Source: Desulfatibacillum sp.
Lineage (GTDB): Bacteria > Desulfobacterota > Desulfobacteria > Desulfobacterales > SpSt-501
Length of the DNA stretch: 64,000 bases
Direction: 5' to 3'
Assembly (NCBI GenBank): GCA_020725555.1
Contig: DYEU01000018.1
Coordinates: forward strand, 143,113 to 207,112
Below, one piece after another: positions 46,385 through 58,803 of the stretch. The translations under genes were made by a program, and so were the position numbers. Within the stretch, counting starts at the first letter, position 1, and every line of letters starts with the position of its first letter. The notes under the pieces were generated by a model. That model made no database searches. It saw only the letters and a list, made by a program, of their open reading frames with translations, and was not told where the DNA came from.

Positions 46385-48541
46385 ATGGAAACGAAACGCC
46401 CCCCCTTCGCCCGCCTCCCCGGCCGCCGGCCCCTCGTGGCGGCGGCGCTCGTGCTCGGCCTGCTCGGCCTTGGCGCCGCGACCGGCTTCGCCTCCTCCGC
46501 CGGGCCCGCGCCCGCCGCCGAGGAGAAGCCCGCGGAGGCGCCCGTGATTTCCATCGCCCCGGACATGGACGACGCCCTGCGCAAGGAGGCCGCCCAGGTC
46601 GGCGCCGAGCTGCGCAAGCAGGCGCTCGTGCTCTCGCGCTGGACGCCTCTCGGCTGGGACCTCGACACCCTGCACCACCTCTCGCGCTGGTTCCTCGAGC
46701 TGCCCCTGCGCCTGCCGGAGTTCGCTGAACGGGCGCGGGCCGAGGGCCGCACCCTGGGGATCGCCGGCTCGCTGCTCGTGCTCCTCTTTCTCGCCGCCCT
46801 GTTCTACAGCGTCTTCGGGCGCCAGCGCGTCATGCGCGCCATCGAGAACGTCCTGGGGCCGGTGCGGGCGCGCATCCCCGAGGCGCTCTACCCCTTCTTC
46901 CTCGCCGCCCTGCGGGTCCTGACCGCCGCGGCCATCCCCCTGGTCCTGCTCGGGCTCTACCGGGCGATCACCGCGGTGGTCATCTACCGCGCCGCCTGGT
47001 TCACCCTCACCGGGGAGCTGCTCCTGCTCTGGTCGGCGGCCTCGCTCGTCATCGCGCTCCTGCGGGAGCTCTTGACCGCGGGGATCTTTCCCACGACGGC
47101 CGCCCACGGCCGGCGGGTCTTCCGCACCGCCCGCCCGCTGCTCCTCGGCCTGTTCCTCGCGATCGCCTTCACCTGGGCCGCCGAGGCCTTCCGCTTCCGC
47201 GCCGACGTGATCGCCTTCATCCGGTTCGCCGTCTCCGTGGCCTTCGTCTGCCTCTTTCTCCTGCTGATGCTGCAGAAGCGGGCGCTGCTTTCCTTCCTGC
47301 CGGACCTGCCCTACCCGAGCTATCGCACCTACCTCCGGCTCCTCGACCGCTTCTTCTACCCCCTGGTCGGGGTCTCCTTCCTGCTTGCGCTCCTGTGGTG
47401 CTTCGGCTTCCGGGAGGCCGGCCGGGTGCTCCTCGTCAAGATCTGGTTCACCGTCGCCGCCCTCGCCGTCCTCACCGGCGTCTACCACGGGCTGCGCCTC
47501 GGGCTGCAGCGCTGGGCGGAGCGGGTCCCCGCGGAGGACGAGGGCGCGCAGGCGCTGGTCCGGTCGCTGCGGGCGCTGCTCCTCTACGCCGCGGGGATCG
47601 CCACGGTCGGCATCGGCTTGAACCTCCTCGGCCTGCTCGACCTCGTCGCGCGCATCTTCTCCTTCCCCGTCGTCGTGATCGGGGGGGCGCCGATCTCCGT
47701 CTGGGTCGTCGTTAAGGCGGCGCTGATCGTCTGCTTCTTCGTCCTGGGGGCGCGGCTCCTTCAGGCGGTTCTCGACTACAAGGCCTACCCCGCCTTCGGC
47801 GTGCACCCGGGAACGGGCTTCGCGCTGAACACCCTGGTGCGCTACGCGACGATCGGCGCCGGCACCCTGATCGCCCTCGACAGCGTGGGGGTCGACCTGC
47901 GGCTGATCCTCGTCTTCGCCGGCGCGATCGGCATCGGCGTGGGGCTCGGGCTCCAGAACCTCGCCGCCAACCTGATCGCGGGCTTCATCGTCCTCTTCGG
48001 GGGCAAGGTGCGGCGCGGGGACTGGATCGAGGTCGGGGGCCACCTCGGCGAGGTGATCGACATCTCGCTGCTCGCCACCCGCATCCGCACCCGCCAGAAC
48101 GTGGAATACCTCGCGCCCAACTCGAGCCTGATCGCCAACACGATCGTCAACTACTCGCTCTCCTCGCCGATGGTCTGGGTCGGCCTGAACGTGGGGGTCG
48201 CCTACGGTTCCGACCCGCGCGCGGTCGAGCGCATCCTGCTCGAGGTGGCCCGGCGCGAGCCCCTGGTCTCGCCGGCCCAGCCGCCGCGCGTGCTCTTCAC
48301 GGAGTTCGCCGACAGCGCCCTGGTCTTCCGGCTGCTCGTCTGGATCGATGTCCGCCGCGTCGCCGAGGGGGTGTTGAAGAGCGCGCTCTACTTCGCGATC
48401 TTCGAGGAATTCCGCAAGGCGGGCATCGAAATCCCCTTCCCGCAGCGGGACCTCCACATCCGGAGCCTCCCGCCGCAGGCCGCCGCCCCGCCGGTCATGG
48501 CCGGAAGCGCCGCAGAAAGCCCCGGTCCAGGCGGTCCTTGA
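46385..48541 (+). CDS. MscS-family mechanosensitive channel (large, multi-TM)
   Basis: GAIGIGVGLGLQNLAANLIAGFIVLFGGKVRRGDWIEVGGHLGEVIDISLLATRIRTRQNVEYLAPNSSLIANTIVNYS. Confidence 0.93.
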   Translation: METKRPPFARLPGRRPLVAAALVLGLLGLGAATGFASSAGPAPAAEEKPAEAPVISIAPDMDDALRKEAAQVGAELRKQALVLSRWTPLGWDLDTLHHLSRWFLELPLRLPEFAERARAEGRTLGIAGSLLVLLFLAALFYSVFGRQRVMRAIENVLGPVRARIPEALYPFFLAALRVLTAAAIPLVLLGLYRAITAVVIYRAAWFTLTGELLLLWSAASLVIALLRELLTAGIFPTTAAHGRRVFRTARPLLLGLFLAIAFTWAAEAFRFRADVIAFIRFAVSVAFVCLFLLLMLQKRALLSFLPDLPYPSYRTYLRLLDRFFYPLVGVSFLLALLWCFGFREAGRVLLVKIWFTVAALAVLTGVYHGLRLGLQRWAERVPAEDEGAQALVRSLRALLLYAAGIATVGIGLNLLGLLDLVARIFSFPVVVIGGAPISVWVVVKAALIVCFFVLGARLLQAVLDYKAYPAFGVHPGTGFALNTLVRYATIGAGTLIALDSVGVDLRLILVFAGAIGIGVGLGLQNLAANLIAGFIVLFGGKVRRGDWIEVGGHLGEVIDISLLATRIRTRQNVEYLAPNSSLIANTIVNYSLSSPMVWVGLNVGVAYGSDPRAVERILLEVARREPLVSPAQPPRVLFTEFADSALVFRLLVWIDVRRVAEGVLKSALYFAIFEEFRKAGIEIPFPQRDLHIRSLPPQAAAPPVMAGSAAESPGPGGP

Positions 48542-49586
48542 GCCGGAAGCCCGCACGGCCGTCGAACACCCACCCGCGCCAGTGGACGAGCGCGCGGCCG
48601 TCGCCCAGGTTGAAGGCGAGGAGAAAGCGCCGCTGCGGCCGGAAGGGGACCGGCGAGCCGCCGAAGAAGAACGCCCGAAGGTTGGCGTAGAGCACGGGGT
48701 TCTGCCGCACCGCGTAGACGCCGACCTTGGGAAGCGGGCGGGGGTCGAAGTGGATGCAGTCGCCCCCGCCGTAGATCTCGGGGTGGGCAACCGACTGCAG
48801 GTAGCCGTTGACCCGGAGAGCCCCCTCGGCGTCGGTCGGCAGCCCCGAATCCGCAAAGAGCGGCGGGGGCCGCACCCCGACGGCGAGGAGCAGCACCGCG
48901 CAGGCCAGCCGCGTACCCGAGGAGAGCAGGGCCTCCCCGGCCTCCGCCGCGACCACCCGCTCCCCCTCCCGCAGCCGAACGCCCCGCTCGCGAAGCGCCG
49001 CGGCCGCGCGGCGCCGGAGCCGGGGCGAAAACCCCGCGAGCAGCCCCTCCCCGGCGACGAGAGTGACCTCCGCCTGCGGCGAGAGGGCGCGCGCGGCGCA
49101 GGCCACCTCGAGGCCGGCCGGCCCGCCGCCCGCGACCGCGACCGCCGTCCGCCCCGCCGCCAGACACGCGCTCAAGGCCTGTCGCGCCGCGAGCAGGTTC
49201 TCGATCGGCTTCACGGGGAAGAGCGCGGCGTGGGGGGCGAGCCGCGGGTCGACGGGAACGAGGCTGCCGACGTTGAAGGAAGCGGCGTCGTAGGGGAGAG
49301 CGCCGCCGGAGGCCAGCACGATCCTGCGCGCGGCGGGGTCGACGGCCACGGCGCGGTCTTCGCGGAACTCCGCCCCGCGGGCGAGGGCCAGGGCCCGCAC
49401 CGCGACACGCGCCTCCTCGGGGCGGTAGGCGCCGGCGAGCAGGCCCGGCCCCATGCCGGAGTAGTAGTGCACGGCCGCCGGGCCGACGACCGTGACCCGC
49501 ACCCCGCGGGAGGTGAACTCCTCGAGCCGCCGGAGCACGGTGAGGTGGGCGTGCCCGGCGCCCACGAGCACGAGCCGGCCGCGCAC
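48495..49586 (-). CDS. NDH-2/SelD-type FAD-dependent pyridine nucleotide oxidoreductase
   Basis: [23 protein letters not shown]..., [31 protein letters not shown]. Confidence 0.85.
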   Translation of the reverse strand: MRGRLVLVGAGHAHLTVLRRLEEFTSRGVRVTVVGPAAVHYYSGMGPGLLAGAYRPEEARVAVRALALARGAEFREDRAVAVDPAARRIVLASGGALPYDAASFNVGSLVPVDPRLAPHAALFPVKPIENLLAARQALSACLAAGRTAVAVAGGGPAGLEVACAARALSPQAEVTLVAGEGLLAGFSPRLRRRAAAALRERGVRLREGERVVAAEAGEALLSSGTRLACAVLLLAVGVRPPPLFADSGLPTDAEGALRVNGYLQSVAHPEIYGGGDCIHFDPRPLPKVGVYAVRQNPVLYANLRAFFFGGSPVPFRPQRRFLLAFNLGDGRALVHWRGWVFDGRAGFRLKDRLDRGFLRRFRP

Positions 49587-49615
49587 GGCTTGCCCCCCGT
49601 CACCTGCGGGCGCCC

Positions 49616-50917
49616 TCAGGCGCCCGGCCCGGCGGCCATCAGGGCCTCGATCTCCTCGACCTCCCGCGGGATCCCCGCGGTGAGATCGACCGGCCCCTCC
49701 GGGGTGATCCAGATGTCGTTTTCGATCCGCACGCCGATCGTTTCCTCCCGCAGGTAGAGCCCCGGCTCGCAGGTGAGGACCATGCCGGCCTGAAAGGGGT
49801 CCTCGGGGTCGACGGCGTCGTGGACGTCGAGGCCGAGCCCGTGCGAGATGCCGTGGGGAAACCAGGTCTTGTAGAGGGGGCGCTCGGCGGGCTGATCGCG
49901 CAGCTCCGCGCGCGAGATGACCCCCAGCCCGACGAGCTCCTCCTCCACGAGACGGCGGACCTCCTCGTGGTAGGCGGCCCAGGGGGTGCCCGGCCGCATC
50001 AGGGCGATCGCCGCCTTCTGCACCCGCAGCACGGCCTCGTAGACTTGGCGCTGCCGCGGGCTGAAGCGGCCGCTCACGGGCACCGTGCGCGAGAGGTCGC
50101 CCGCGTAGTGCGCGTACTCGGCGCCGAAGTCGAGCAGCACGAGCTCCCCCGCGCGGCAGCAGCGGTCGTTGTGCACGTAATGGAGGACGCAGGCGTTCTC
50201 GCCCGAGGCGACGATCGGCTCGAAGGCGGGGCCCCGCGAGCGCCGGCGCAGGAACTCGTGGACGATCTCGGCCTCGATCTCGAACTCCCAGACGCCGGGG
50301 CGGATGAAGCCGAGCAGCCGGCGGAAGGCGGCGCCGGTGATCTCCGCCGCCTGCCGGATGAGCTCGATTTCGATCGGGGATTTCACCGCCCGCAGGCGCC
50401 TGAGCAGCGGGGCGAGCCGCTCGTAGCGGTGCAGCGGAAACCGGCCAAGGCAGCGGCGGGCAAAGCGCGCATCGCGCGTTTCGACCTCGCTTGCGGCGCG
50501 GGGGTGCTCGTTGGCGTTCAGGTAGATCCGCTCGGCCTCGAGCGCCAGGCGGCGGAAGGCGGCCTCGAACTCGAGGACCGAGCGCACCGTCGCCACGCCG
50601 GAGCGCCGGCGCGCCTCCTCGAAGGCGAGCGGGGCCCCCTCCCAGAGGGCCAGGCGCTCGTCGGCGGGCCGCACGAAGAGGATTTCGCGGTCCCCCGCCT
50701 CGCGCGCCTGGGGGAAGAGCAGCAGCACCGTCTCTTCCTGGTCGATGCCGCAGAGGTAGAAGAGATCGCTCTGCTGCCGGAAGGGGTGGACGCCGTCGCC
50801 GCTCGTGGGCATGCGGTCGTTGCCGTGCAGCACGGCGAGGGAGCGGGGCTCAAGCAGGGCGGCCAGCCGGTTTCGGTTGGCGGCGAAGAACGCGGGGTCG
50901 ATGGGCGGGGTGCGCAT
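49616..50917 (-). CDS. Xaa-Pro aminopeptidase (M24B family)
   Basis: [34 protein letters not shown]...; [55 protein letters not shown]. Confidence 0.93.
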   Translation of the reverse strand: MRTPPIDPAFFAANRNRLAALLEPRSLAVLHGNDRMPTSGDGVHPFRQQSDLFYLCGIDQEETVLLLFPQAREAGDREILFVRPADERLALWEGAPLAFEEARRRSGVATVRSVLEFEAAFRRLALEAERIYLNANEHPRAASEVETRDARFARRCLGRFPLHRYERLAPLLRRLRAVKSPIEIELIRQAAEITGAAFRRLLGFIRPGVWEFEIEAEIVHEFLRRRSRGPAFEPIVASGENACVLHYVHNDRCCRAGELVLLDFGAEYAHYAGDLSRTVPVSGRFSPRQRQVYEAVLRVQKAAIALMRPGTPWAAYHEEVRRLVEEELVGLGVISRAELRDQPAERPLYKTWFPHGISHGLGLDVHDAVDPEDPFQAGMVLTCEPGLYLREETIGVRIENDIWITPEGPVDLTAGIPREVEEIEALMAAGPGA

Positions 50918-50995
50918 CAGCAGGCTCCGTCCGGGGGCTGCGCCGCGGGGACCCGTTTGCCAACCGTTTCCGCGCGGCTTATGTTTGCCTTCGCC

Positions 50996-53900
50996 ATGAC
51001 CACCGAGGCCATCGTCATCCGGGGCGCCCGGCAGCACAACCTCAAGAACCTCGATCTCGATCTTCCCCTGCACCGGCTGATCGCCGTCACCGGGGTGAGC
51101 GGTTCGGGCAAGTCCTCTTTCGCCTTCGACACCCTCTACGCCGAGGGCCAGCGGCGCTACGTGGAGACCTTTTCGCCCTACGCACGGCAGTTCCTGGACC
51201 GCATGGACCGGCCCCAGGCGGACCGCATCGAGGGGATCCCGCCCGCGATCGCCATCGACCAGAAGGAGCCGGTGCGCACCTCCCGCTCCACCGTGGGGAC
51301 GATGACGGAAATCACCGACTCCGTCAAGCTCCTCTTCGCGCGGCGCGGAAGGCTGCACTGCCGCAGCTGCGGCCGCCCGGTCGAGCCCGAAACCCCCGAG
51401 CACCTCTGGCGCCGCCTGCGGGAGCTGCCCGCGGGGACGCCCGTGCTGCTCTCCTTTCCCTTCCCGAGCCACGGGGCGGGGGCGGCGGAGCTGCGCGAGG
51501 CGCTCGCCCCGAACGGCTTCGACCGCATCGTCCGCGAGGGCCGCGTCCTTCCGCTCGAGGAGCTGGGGCCGGGGGGGGGCGAAGCCGAAATCGACGTCCT
51601 CGCCGACCGCTTCGCCTTCCGGCCCGAGGAGCAAGCGCGCATCCTCGACTCGATCGACCTCGCCTTCCGCTTCGGCTCCGGCCGCCTCTCCCTGTGGCTC
51701 CCCGGCCGCCCCCCGGAGGCCTACAGCAACCGCCTGGAGTGCGCCGCCTGCGGCATCGCCTATCCCCCGCCCCAGCCCAACCTCTTTTCCTTCAACAGCC
51801 CGCTCGGCGCCTGCCCGACCTGCCGCGGCTTCGGCCGGACGATCGGGATCGATCTCGACCTCATCGTGCCCGACCCGCAGCGCTCGCTCGCGCAGGGGGC
51901 GATCCGGCCCTTCGGCGGCCGGCGCGAGGGGAAACCCGAGTACGCCGACCTCGAGCGCTTCTGCCGGCGCGAGGGGATCCCCCTCGAGGCGCCCTTCTCC
52001 TCCCTGAGCCCGGCCCACCGCCGCGCCATCGTGGAGGGCACGCCCGACTACTACGGCATCCGCGGCTACTTCCAGTGGCTGGAGAGCCGCGCCTACAAGA
52101 TGCACGTCCGGGTGCTGCTTTCGCGCTACCGCGCCTACGATCTCTGCCCGGATTGCGGCGGCGCCCGCTTCCGCGGGGAAAGCCTGCTCTACCGCCTGGG
52201 CGGCCGGACGATCGCCGAGATCTACGGCCTGACGATCGACGAGGCCGCCTCCTTCTTCGGGGGACTCGAGGTCCCCGCCGCCGACGAGGCCGCCCGCCGC
52301 ATCCTCGCCGAGATCGAGCGGCGCCTGCACTACCTGCGCGAGGTGGGCCTCGGCTACCTGACCCTCGATCGCCCCTCGCGCACGCTCTCGGGCGGCGAGG
52401 TCCAGCGGGTCGCCCTCACCGCGGCCCTGGGGTCCTCGCTCGTCAACACGCTCTACGTGCTCGACGAGCCGAGCGTCGGGCTCCACCCGCGCGACGTCGG
52501 CCGCCTGGTCCGCATCCTGAAACGGCTGCGCGACCTGCCGAACACGGTGGTCGTCGTCGAGCACGACCCGCAGATCATCCGCGAAAGCGACTGGATCCTC
52601 GACCTCGGCCCGCGCGCCGGATCGCAGGGGGGGGAGATCCAGTATTTCGGGCCCGCCGCCGGGATTCCCGACACCCTCACCGGGGAATACCTGAAGGGCA
52701 AGCGCCGCCTCCCGCTCCCGGCCGCGCGGCGCCCCCCGGCCTCCCGCTGGATCGTCGTGCGCGGGGCGGCCGAGCACAACCTGAAGGAGATCGACGTCCG
52801 CATCCCCGTCGGCCGGTTCACCTGCCTCACGGGGGTCTCGGGGTCCGGGAAATCGACGCTCGTCGAAGCCGTGCTCCACCCCGCCGTGCAGCGCGCCCTC
52901 GGCGAGCCGGCCGAACGGCCGGGCCGGCACCGCGGCCTCGAGGGGGTCGAGGCGATCGAGGCGGTACGCCTGGTCGACCAGCGCCCCATCGGCCGCACCC
53001 CCCGCGCCAACGCCCTCACCTACACCCGCGCCTTCGACGGCGTGCGGCGCCTGCTCGCCGCGACCGAGGACGCCCGGCGCGCCGGGTTCGGGCCGGGCCA
53101 CTTCTCCTTCAACGTGCCGGGCGGCCGCTGCGAGACCTGCCGCGGCGAAGGCTACGAAACGGTGGAGATGCAGTTCCTCTCCGATGTCCGCCTGCCCTGC
53201 CCGGACTGCGGCGGCCGGCGCTTCCGTCCCGAGGTGCTCGCCGTGCGCTTCCAGGGCCGCACGGTGGGCGAGATCCTCGAGATGACGGTCGATGAGACCC
53301 TCGCGTTCTTCGCCGCCGAGCCCGCCGTCCGGGGCCCGCTCGCCCCCCTGGCCGCCGTCGGCTTGGGCTACCTGCGCCTCGGGCAGCCCCTGAGCACGCT
53401 CTCCGGCGGCGAGGCCCAGCGCCTCAAGCTCGCCCGCCACCTCCCGGGGGAGGGCGAAGAGGCCCGGCCGACCCTCTTTCTCTTCGACGAGCCGACCACC
53501 GGCCTTCACGCCGAGGACGTCCGCCTGCTGCTGCTCTGCCTGCAGCGGCTGGTCGACGCGGGGCACACCGTGCTCGTCGTCGAGCACCACCTGGGCGTCA
53601 TCCGCGCCGCCGACTGGGTGATCGACCTCGGCCCCGAGGGCGGCGAGGCCGGCGGCCGCATCGTGGCCGAGGGGCCGCCCGAGGCGATCGCCGCCGCGCC
53701 GGAGTCCCGCACGGGGGCCTTCCTGCGCGGGGAGGACGCCCCCCCCGCGGCCGCGGCCGTCGCCGAGGGGGCCGCCCCCTGGGGCCGCACGCCCGGGCCG
53801 CCGGCGATCGAGCTCCGCGGGGTCCGCGAGCACAACCTGAAGAACCTGAACCTCGCGCTGCCCCACCGCCGCCTGATCGTCCTCACCGGGGTTTCGGGAT

Positions 53901-56338
53901 CGGGCAAATCGACGCTCGCCTTCGACGTCCTCTTCGCCGAGGGGCAGCGGCGCTACCTCGAAAGCCTCACCCCCTATGTCCGCCAGTTCATGAAGATCCT
54001 GGAGCGGCCCGACCTCGACCTCGCCGAGGGGCTGTCGCCGACGGTGGCGATCGAGCAGCGGATCAGCCATTCCGGCCGGCGCTCCACGGTGGCGACCCTG
54101 ACCGAGATCTACCATTTCCTGCGCCTGCTCTACGCCCGGCTGGGCACCCCCCATTGCCCGCAGTGCGGCCGCCCCCTGGAACCCCGGACGGTGGAGTCGA
54201 TCGTGGCCCGCATCCGGCGCCGCTTCGGGCGCCGGCCGGCCCGGCTCCTCGCCCTCAAGGTGGCCGGCCGCAAGGGGTTCCACCGCGAGCTCCTCGAGCG
54301 CGCCCGGCGCCGCGGCTTCGCGGAGGCCCGGATCGACGGCCGCTGGACGCCCCTTGCGCCGGGCCTGGCGCTCGACCGCTACCGGGAGCACACGATCGAG
54401 CTCCTGGCCGCGCGGCTGCCCGCGCCCAACCTGCCGGCCGCCGTGCGGCGCGCCCTCGAGGAAGGCTCCGGCCACATCGCCGTGGTGGACGAGGCCGGCG
54501 CGGAGGAATCCTTCAGCCTCCACGGCGTCTGCCCGCGCTGCGGCATCGCCGTCGAACCCCCCGACCCGCGGCTGTTTTCCTTCAACAGCCCCCGCGGGGC
54601 CTGCCCCGCCTGCCAGGGGCTCGGCGTGATCGCCCCGGAGGAGGGGGGCGGGGAGGCGGCGGCCGCCCCCTGCCCGGCCTGCGGCGGAAGCCGCCTCAAA
54701 CCGCAGGCGCTCGCCGTGCGCCTCGGGGGGCGCTCGATCGGGGACTGGGTGCGGATGCCGGCCGCGGCGATGCGGCGCGCGCTCGGCGGGCTCGCCTTCC
54801 CGGCCCGCAGCCGGCCGCTCGCCGCCCCCCTGCTCGCCGAGATCGACGGCCGCCTCGAACTGCTCGAACGCCTGGGGTTGGGCTACCTCGCCCTCGGACG
54901 CAGCGGCGAGACGCTCTCGGGCGGGGAGGCCCAGCGCGTGCGGCTCGCCGCCCAGCTCGGCTCCAATCTCGCGGGGGTGACCTACATCCTCGACGAGCCG
55001 ACGATCGGGCTGCACCCGCGCGACGGCGCGCGCCTCGTCGGCGCCCTGCGCGCCCTCCGCGACCGCGGCAACACGGTCATCGTGGTCGAGCACGACGAGG
55101 AGACCATCCGCGCCGCCGACCTGATCGTGGACTTGGGGCCCGGGGCCGGCGCCGCGGGCGGGCGGGTCGTCGCCCGGGGGGGGCTCGAGGAGCTGCGCCG
55201 CTGCCCCGAATCGCAAACCGGAGCGTGGGTCGCCTCCGGCGGCCGCCGGATCACCTCGCGGCTGCGCCCCTGGCGGGACCGCCCGGCGGTGCGCGTCCTG
55301 GGCGCCGCGGCGAACAACCTCCGGGGCATCGACGCCGCCTTCCCCCTGGGGACGCTGATCGCGGTCACCGGCGTGTCCGGGTCGGGGAAGTCCTCGCTTC
55401 TCAAGGAGACCCTCTTCCGGGGGCTGCGCAACCGGCTGCTGCGCCGCCGCGACCCGTCCGTCCCCTGCCGCGGCATCGAGGGCGGGGAGACGCTGCGCCG
55501 CGTGCTCGAGGTGGACCACAGCCCGATCGGCCGCACCCCGCGTTCCGTCCCCGCGACCTACATCGGCGTCTTGGACGACATCCGCCGCCTCTTCGCCGCC
55601 ACACCCGCGGCCCGCGCCCGCGGCTGGCGCGCCGCCCGCTTCTCCTTCAACGTCGCCGGCGGCCGCTGCGAGGCCTGCCAGGGCCAGGGCCGGCCGCGGG
55701 TCGAGATGAGCTTCCTGCCCGATGTCTACGTCCCCTGCGAGGTCTGCGGCGGAAGCCGCTTCCGCGCCGAGACCCTGGAAGTCCGCTACCGGGGCAAGAC
55801 GATCGCCGAGGTGCTGGAGATGACCTTCGCCGAGGCCCTGGCGCTCTTCGAGGCCGTTCCCGCCGTCTCCCGGCCGCTCCGCTTCGTCTGCGACGTGGGG
55901 CTCGATTACCTGCGCCTCGGCCAGCCCAGCCCCACCCTCTCCGGCGGGGAGGCGCAGCGGATCAAGCTCGCCGAGCAGCTCGCGCGGCCGCCCGACGGGC
56001 CCTGTTTCTACATCCTCGATGAGCCCACGACGGGCCTGCACCTCGCCGACGTGCGCCGCCTGCTCGACGTGCTCCAGGCGCTCGTCGAGCTCGGCCACAC
56101 GGTCGCGGTGATCGAGCACCACCTCGCCGTCGTCGCCGAGGCCGACCTGGTGATCGACCTCGGGCCCGAAGGCGGCGAGGCCGGCGGCCGGATCGTCGCC
56201 GTCGGCTCGCCCCGCGAGCTGCTCGCGAAGGCCGCGGTCTCGCACACCGCCCGCAGCCTGAAGCGCTGGCTCGCGGGGGAGGACCCCGGCGCCGCCGCGC
56301 GCGCCGGCGGGGTTGCCCGGGCCGGGGGATTCGGGTAG
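50996..56338 (+). CDS. uvrA: Fused double-length UvrA (two UvrA units in one polypeptide)
   Basis: 1780 aa; four GVSGSGKS[ST] Walker A motifs and four LSGGE signatures; [16 protein letters not shown] and second start-like [16 protein letters not shown]; zinc-binding CxxC modules. Confidence 0.95.
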   Translation: MTTEAIVIRGARQHNLKNLDLDLPLHRLIAVTGVSGSGKSSFAFDTLYAEGQRRYVETFSPYARQFLDRMDRPQADRIEGIPPAIAIDQKEPVRTSRSTVGTMTEITDSVKLLFARRGRLHCRSCGRPVEPETPEHLWRRLRELPAGTPVLLSFPFPSHGAGAAELREALAPNGFDRIVREGRVLPLEELGPGGGEAEIDVLADRFAFRPEEQARILDSIDLAFRFGSGRLSLWLPGRPPEAYSNRLECAACGIAYPPPQPNLFSFNSPLGACPTCRGFGRTIGIDLDLIVPDPQRSLAQGAIRPFGGRREGKPEYADLERFCRREGIPLEAPFSSLSPAHRRAIVEGTPDYYGIRGYFQWLESRAYKMHVRVLLSRYRAYDLCPDCGGARFRGESLLYRLGGRTIAEIYGLTIDEAASFFGGLEVPAADEAARRILAEIERRLHYLREVGLGYLTLDRPSRTLSGGEVQRVALTAALGSSLVNTLYVLDEPSVGLHPRDVGRLVRILKRLRDLPNTVVVVEHDPQIIRESDWILDLGPRAGSQGGEIQYFGPAAGIPDTLTGEYLKGKRRLPLPAARRPPASRWIVVRGAAEHNLKEIDVRIPVGRFTCLTGVSGSGKSTLVEAVLHPAVQRALGEPAERPGRHRGLEGVEAIEAVRLVDQRPIGRTPRANALTYTRAFDGVRRLLAATEDARRAGFGPGHFSFNVPGGRCETCRGEGYETVEMQFLSDVRLPCPDCGGRRFRPEVLAVRFQGRTVGEILEMTVDETLAFFAAEPAVRGPLAPLAAVGLGYLRLGQPLSTLSGGEAQRLKLARHLPGEGEEARPTLFLFDEPTTGLHAEDVRLLLLCLQRLVDAGHTVLVVEHHLGVIRAADWVIDLGPEGGEAGGRIVAEGPPEAIAAAPESRTGAFLRGEDAPPAAAAVAEGAAPWGRTPGPPAIELRGVREHNLKNLNLALPHRRLIVLTGVSGSGKSTLAFDVLFAEGQRRYLESLTPYVRQFMKILERPDLDLAEGLSPTVAIEQRISHSGRRSTVATLTEIYHFLRLLYARLGTPHCPQCGRPLEPRTVESIVARIRRRFGRRPARLLALKVAGRKGFHRELLERARRRGFAEARIDGRWTPLAPGLALDRYREHTIELLAARLPAPNLPAAVRRALEEGSGHIAVVDEAGAEESFSLHGVCPRCGIAVEPPDPRLFSFNSPRGACPACQGLGVIAPEEGGGEAAAAPCPACGGSRLKPQALAVRLGGRSIGDWVRMPAAAMRRALGGLAFPARSRPLAAPLLAEIDGRLELLERLGLGYLALGRSGETLSGGEAQRVRLAAQLGSNLAGVTYILDEPTIGLHPRDGARLVGALRALRDRGNTVIVVEHDEETIRAADLIVDLGPGAGAAGGRVVARGGLEELRRCPESQTGAWVASGGRRITSRLRPWRDRPAVRVLGAAANNLRGIDAAFPLGTLIAVTGVSGSGKSSLLKETLFRGLRNRLLRRRDPSVPCRGIEGGETLRRVLEVDHSPIGRTPRSVPATYIGVLDDIRRLFAATPAARARGWRAARFSFNVAGGRCEACQGQGRPRVEMSFLPDVYVPCEVCGGSRFRAETLEVRYRGKTIAEVLEMTFAEALALFEAVPAVSRPLRFVCDVGLDYLRLGQPSPTLSGGEAQRIKLAEQLARPPDGPCFYILDEPTTGLHLADVRRLLDVLQALVELGHTVAVIEHHLAVVAEADLVIDLGPEGGEAGGRIVAVGSPRELLAKAAVSHTARSLKRWLAGEDPGAAARAGGVARAGGFG

Positions 56339-56393
56339 ACTCCACCGCGGCGGGTTTCGCCCGGATCCCCGCCCGCCCGGAAGGCCGCGTTCC

Positions 56394-58799
56394 ATGCCCC
56401 GACGTCTCGAGCTCAAGCCCGCCGAGCTGCGCCGCGTCTGCCCGCCCGCCCGGTTTTCCTTCGAGGACACCGCCGAGCTCCCCTCCCTCGACCGCGTCAT
56501 CGGCCAGGAGCGGGCCGTGCAGGCGATCGAGTTCGGCCTCACGGTCCGCGGCGAGGGCTACCACGTCTTCGTCAGCGGCCCGGAGGGCACGGGCCGCCAC
56601 ACGATCGTGCGCGACCTCGTGCAGCGCTTCGCGCGCACCCGGCCCGCGCCCGACGACTGGTGCCTGGTCCACAACTTCGAGGACGAGTTCCGGCCGCACG
56701 CCGTGGCGCTGCCGGCGGGCCGCGGCCCGGCCTTCGCCAAGACCATCCACCGCCTGGTCGAGGACCTGCAGCGGGAGATCCCCGCCGCCTTCGAGGCCGA
56801 GGACCACCGCAAGCGCATCGAGGCCCTCAAGGCCCGGCACGCGGCCCGCCGGCAGGCGGTCTTCCAGAAAATCGAGCGCCGCGCCGCCGAATGGGAGCTG
56901 CGCATCGACTCGGAGAACCGCGAGTTCCCGATCGTCCCGCTGCTCGAGGGCCGGCCGCTTTCCCCGGAGGAGATCCCGGGGCTGCCGGAGGAGACCCGCG
57001 CGGAGATCGACGGCCGCGTGCGGCGCATGCAGGCCGAGATGGAAAAGGCCGGCCGCCTGCTGGAGGCCTCGAACCGCCGGCTGCGGGCGGGGATCGAGCG
57101 GCTGATGAACCAGGCGGTCTCCCAGCTCCTGCGCCGGCGGCTCGCCCCGCTGCGCCGGCAGTACGCCGGCCGCAAGGCCGTCCTCGACCACCTGGCGGCG
57201 CTCCAGGCGGACATCGTCGAAAACTTCCACCGCTTCGTCCCCGCCGAGCGCAAGGAGGAGGATGCCGAGGAGCCCTCCGCCGCGGGCCGCACGCCGCTGC
57301 TCCCCTACCGGGTGAACGTGCTCGTTCACCGCCCCGCCTTGCGGGGCGCGCCCGTCGTCTACGAGGGCCACCCGACCTACGTCAACCTCTTCGGCCGGAT
57401 CGAAAAGCGCCTGAGCGCGGCCGGGCCGAGCGCGGATTTCACCCGCGTGCTCGCCGGCTCGCTGTTGCGGGCGAACGGCGGCTACCTGATCGTCGAGATC
57501 GAGCCGCTTCTCGCCGCGCCGGGGGCCTGGGAGGCGCTCAAGCGCGCCCTCCTGGAACGCAAGGCCGACATCGAGGACCCCTCCGAGGACTCCTCGCCCG
57601 CGGTCACCCCGCTGCGGCCCGCGCCGATCCCCCTGGAGGTCAAGGTCATCCTGCTCGGCACCTACGAGACCTTCGCCTTCCTGCAGAACTTCGACCCGCG
57701 CTTCAACAAAATCTTCCGCGTCCGCGCCGACTTCGACGAGGAGGTCGAGCGCACCGCCGAGACGGAGCAGCTCTACGCCCGGTTCATCGCGCGCGTCTGC
57801 CGCGAGGAGAAGCTTTTGCCCTTCGACCGGCGGGCGGCGGCGGCCGTGGTCGAGTTCGGCCAGAAGCTCGCCGAGCACCAGCACAAGCTCTCGCTCCGCT
57901 TCGGCGTGCTGCTCGGGGTGCTCCAGGAGGCCGACCACTGGGCCCGCGCCCAGCGCGCCCGCCGTGTCTCCGACCGCCACGTCTTCCGCGCCTTCCGCGA
58001 GCACCGCTTCCGCTACAGCCTCTACGAGCAGAAGGTCCTCGAGTCGTTCCGCGACGGGGTGATCCGCATCGAGGTGAGCGGCGAGCGGGTGGGCCAGATC
58101 AACGGCCTGGCCGTCTACCAGATCGGCGAATACGCCTTCGGCCGGCCGGTGCGCATCACGGCGGAGGCCTTCCTGGGCAAGGCCGGGGTGATCAACATCG
58201 AGCGCGAGGTGGAGCTGAGCGGCCGCACCCACGACAAGGGGGTGCTCATCCTCTCGGGCTTCCTGGGCGGCCGCTTCGCCCGCAGCCACCCCCTCAACCT
58301 CTCGATCAGCCTCACCTTCGAGCAGCACTACAGCGAAGTCGACGGCGACAGCGCCTCCGCGGCCGAGCTCTTCGCGATCCTTTCCTGCCTCGCGGGCGTC
58401 CCCCTGCGGCAGGGGATCGCCGTCACCGGCTCGGTGGACCAGAAGGGCGAGATCCAGGCGATCGGCGGCGTGAACCAGAAAATCGAGGGGTTCTTCGACG
58501 TCTGCCGCGACAAGGGCCTGGACGGCGGCCAGGGGGTGATCCTGCCCGCGGCGAACGTGCGCCACCTGATGCTCCGGCGCGACGTCGTCGAGGCCGTGCG
58601 CCGCAAGCGCTTCCACGTTTGGGCGATCCGCACCGTGGAGGAGGGGATCGAGCTGCTGACCGGCGTGCGGGCGGGGCGGGCGGACCGGCGCGGGCGCTAT
58701 CCCGCGGGGAGCCTCTTCGCGGAGATCGAGCGCCGCCTCAAGCGCTTCGCCGAGCGCGGCCGCCGCTTCGCCGCCGGGGAGGGCGGGGAGGAGGCCTGA
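56394..58799 (+). CDS. LonB-like AAA protease (AAA_32/Lon_C type)
   Basis: LDRVIGQERAVQAIEFGL..., GPEGTGRHTIVRDL, ...SLTFEQHYSEVDGDSASAAELFAILS catalytic Ser region, GVNQKIEGFFDVC. Confidence 0.92.
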   Translation: MPRRLELKPAELRRVCPPARFSFEDTAELPSLDRVIGQERAVQAIEFGLTVRGEGYHVFVSGPEGTGRHTIVRDLVQRFARTRPAPDDWCLVHNFEDEFRPHAVALPAGRGPAFAKTIHRLVEDLQREIPAAFEAEDHRKRIEALKARHAARRQAVFQKIERRAAEWELRIDSENREFPIVPLLEGRPLSPEEIPGLPEETRAEIDGRVRRMQAEMEKAGRLLEASNRRLRAGIERLMNQAVSQLLRRRLAPLRRQYAGRKAVLDHLAALQADIVENFHRFVPAERKEEDAEEPSAAGRTPLLPYRVNVLVHRPALRGAPVVYEGHPTYVNLFGRIEKRLSAAGPSADFTRVLAGSLLRANGGYLIVEIEPLLAAPGAWEALKRALLERKADIEDPSEDSSPAVTPLRPAPIPLEVKVILLGTYETFAFLQNFDPRFNKIFRVRADFDEEVERTAETEQLYARFIARVCREEKLLPFDRRAAAAVVEFGQKLAEHQHKLSLRFGVLLGVLQEADHWARAQRARRVSDRHVFRAFREHRFRYSLYEQKVLESFRDGVIRIEVSGERVGQINGLAVYQIGEYAFGRPVRITAEAFLGKAGVINIEREVELSGRTHDKGVLILSGFLGGRFARSHPLNLSISLTFEQHYSEVDGDSASAAELFAILSCLAGVPLRQGIAVTGSVDQKGEIQAIGGVNQKIEGFFDVCRDKGLDGGQGVILPAANVRHLMLRRDVVEAVRRKRFHVWAIRTVEEGIELLTGVRAGRADRRGRYPAGSLFAEIERRLKRFAERGRRFAAGEGGEEA

Positions 58800-58803
58800 G
58801 GCG

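Noticed and set aside
46202-48856. 884-aa minus-strand ORF
   Set aside because: Antisense to the MscS channel; charged low-complexity sequence only.
49616-56542. 2308-aa minus-strand ORF
   Set aside because: Only the 49616-50917 part (aminopeptidase) is real; the rest is antisense to uvrA.
56394-58799. Walker A GPEGTGRHT as an inactivated ATPase
   Set aside because: Lys-to-Arg in this position seems common in this Lon-like AAA family as far as I recall, so not clearly a degenerate enzyme.
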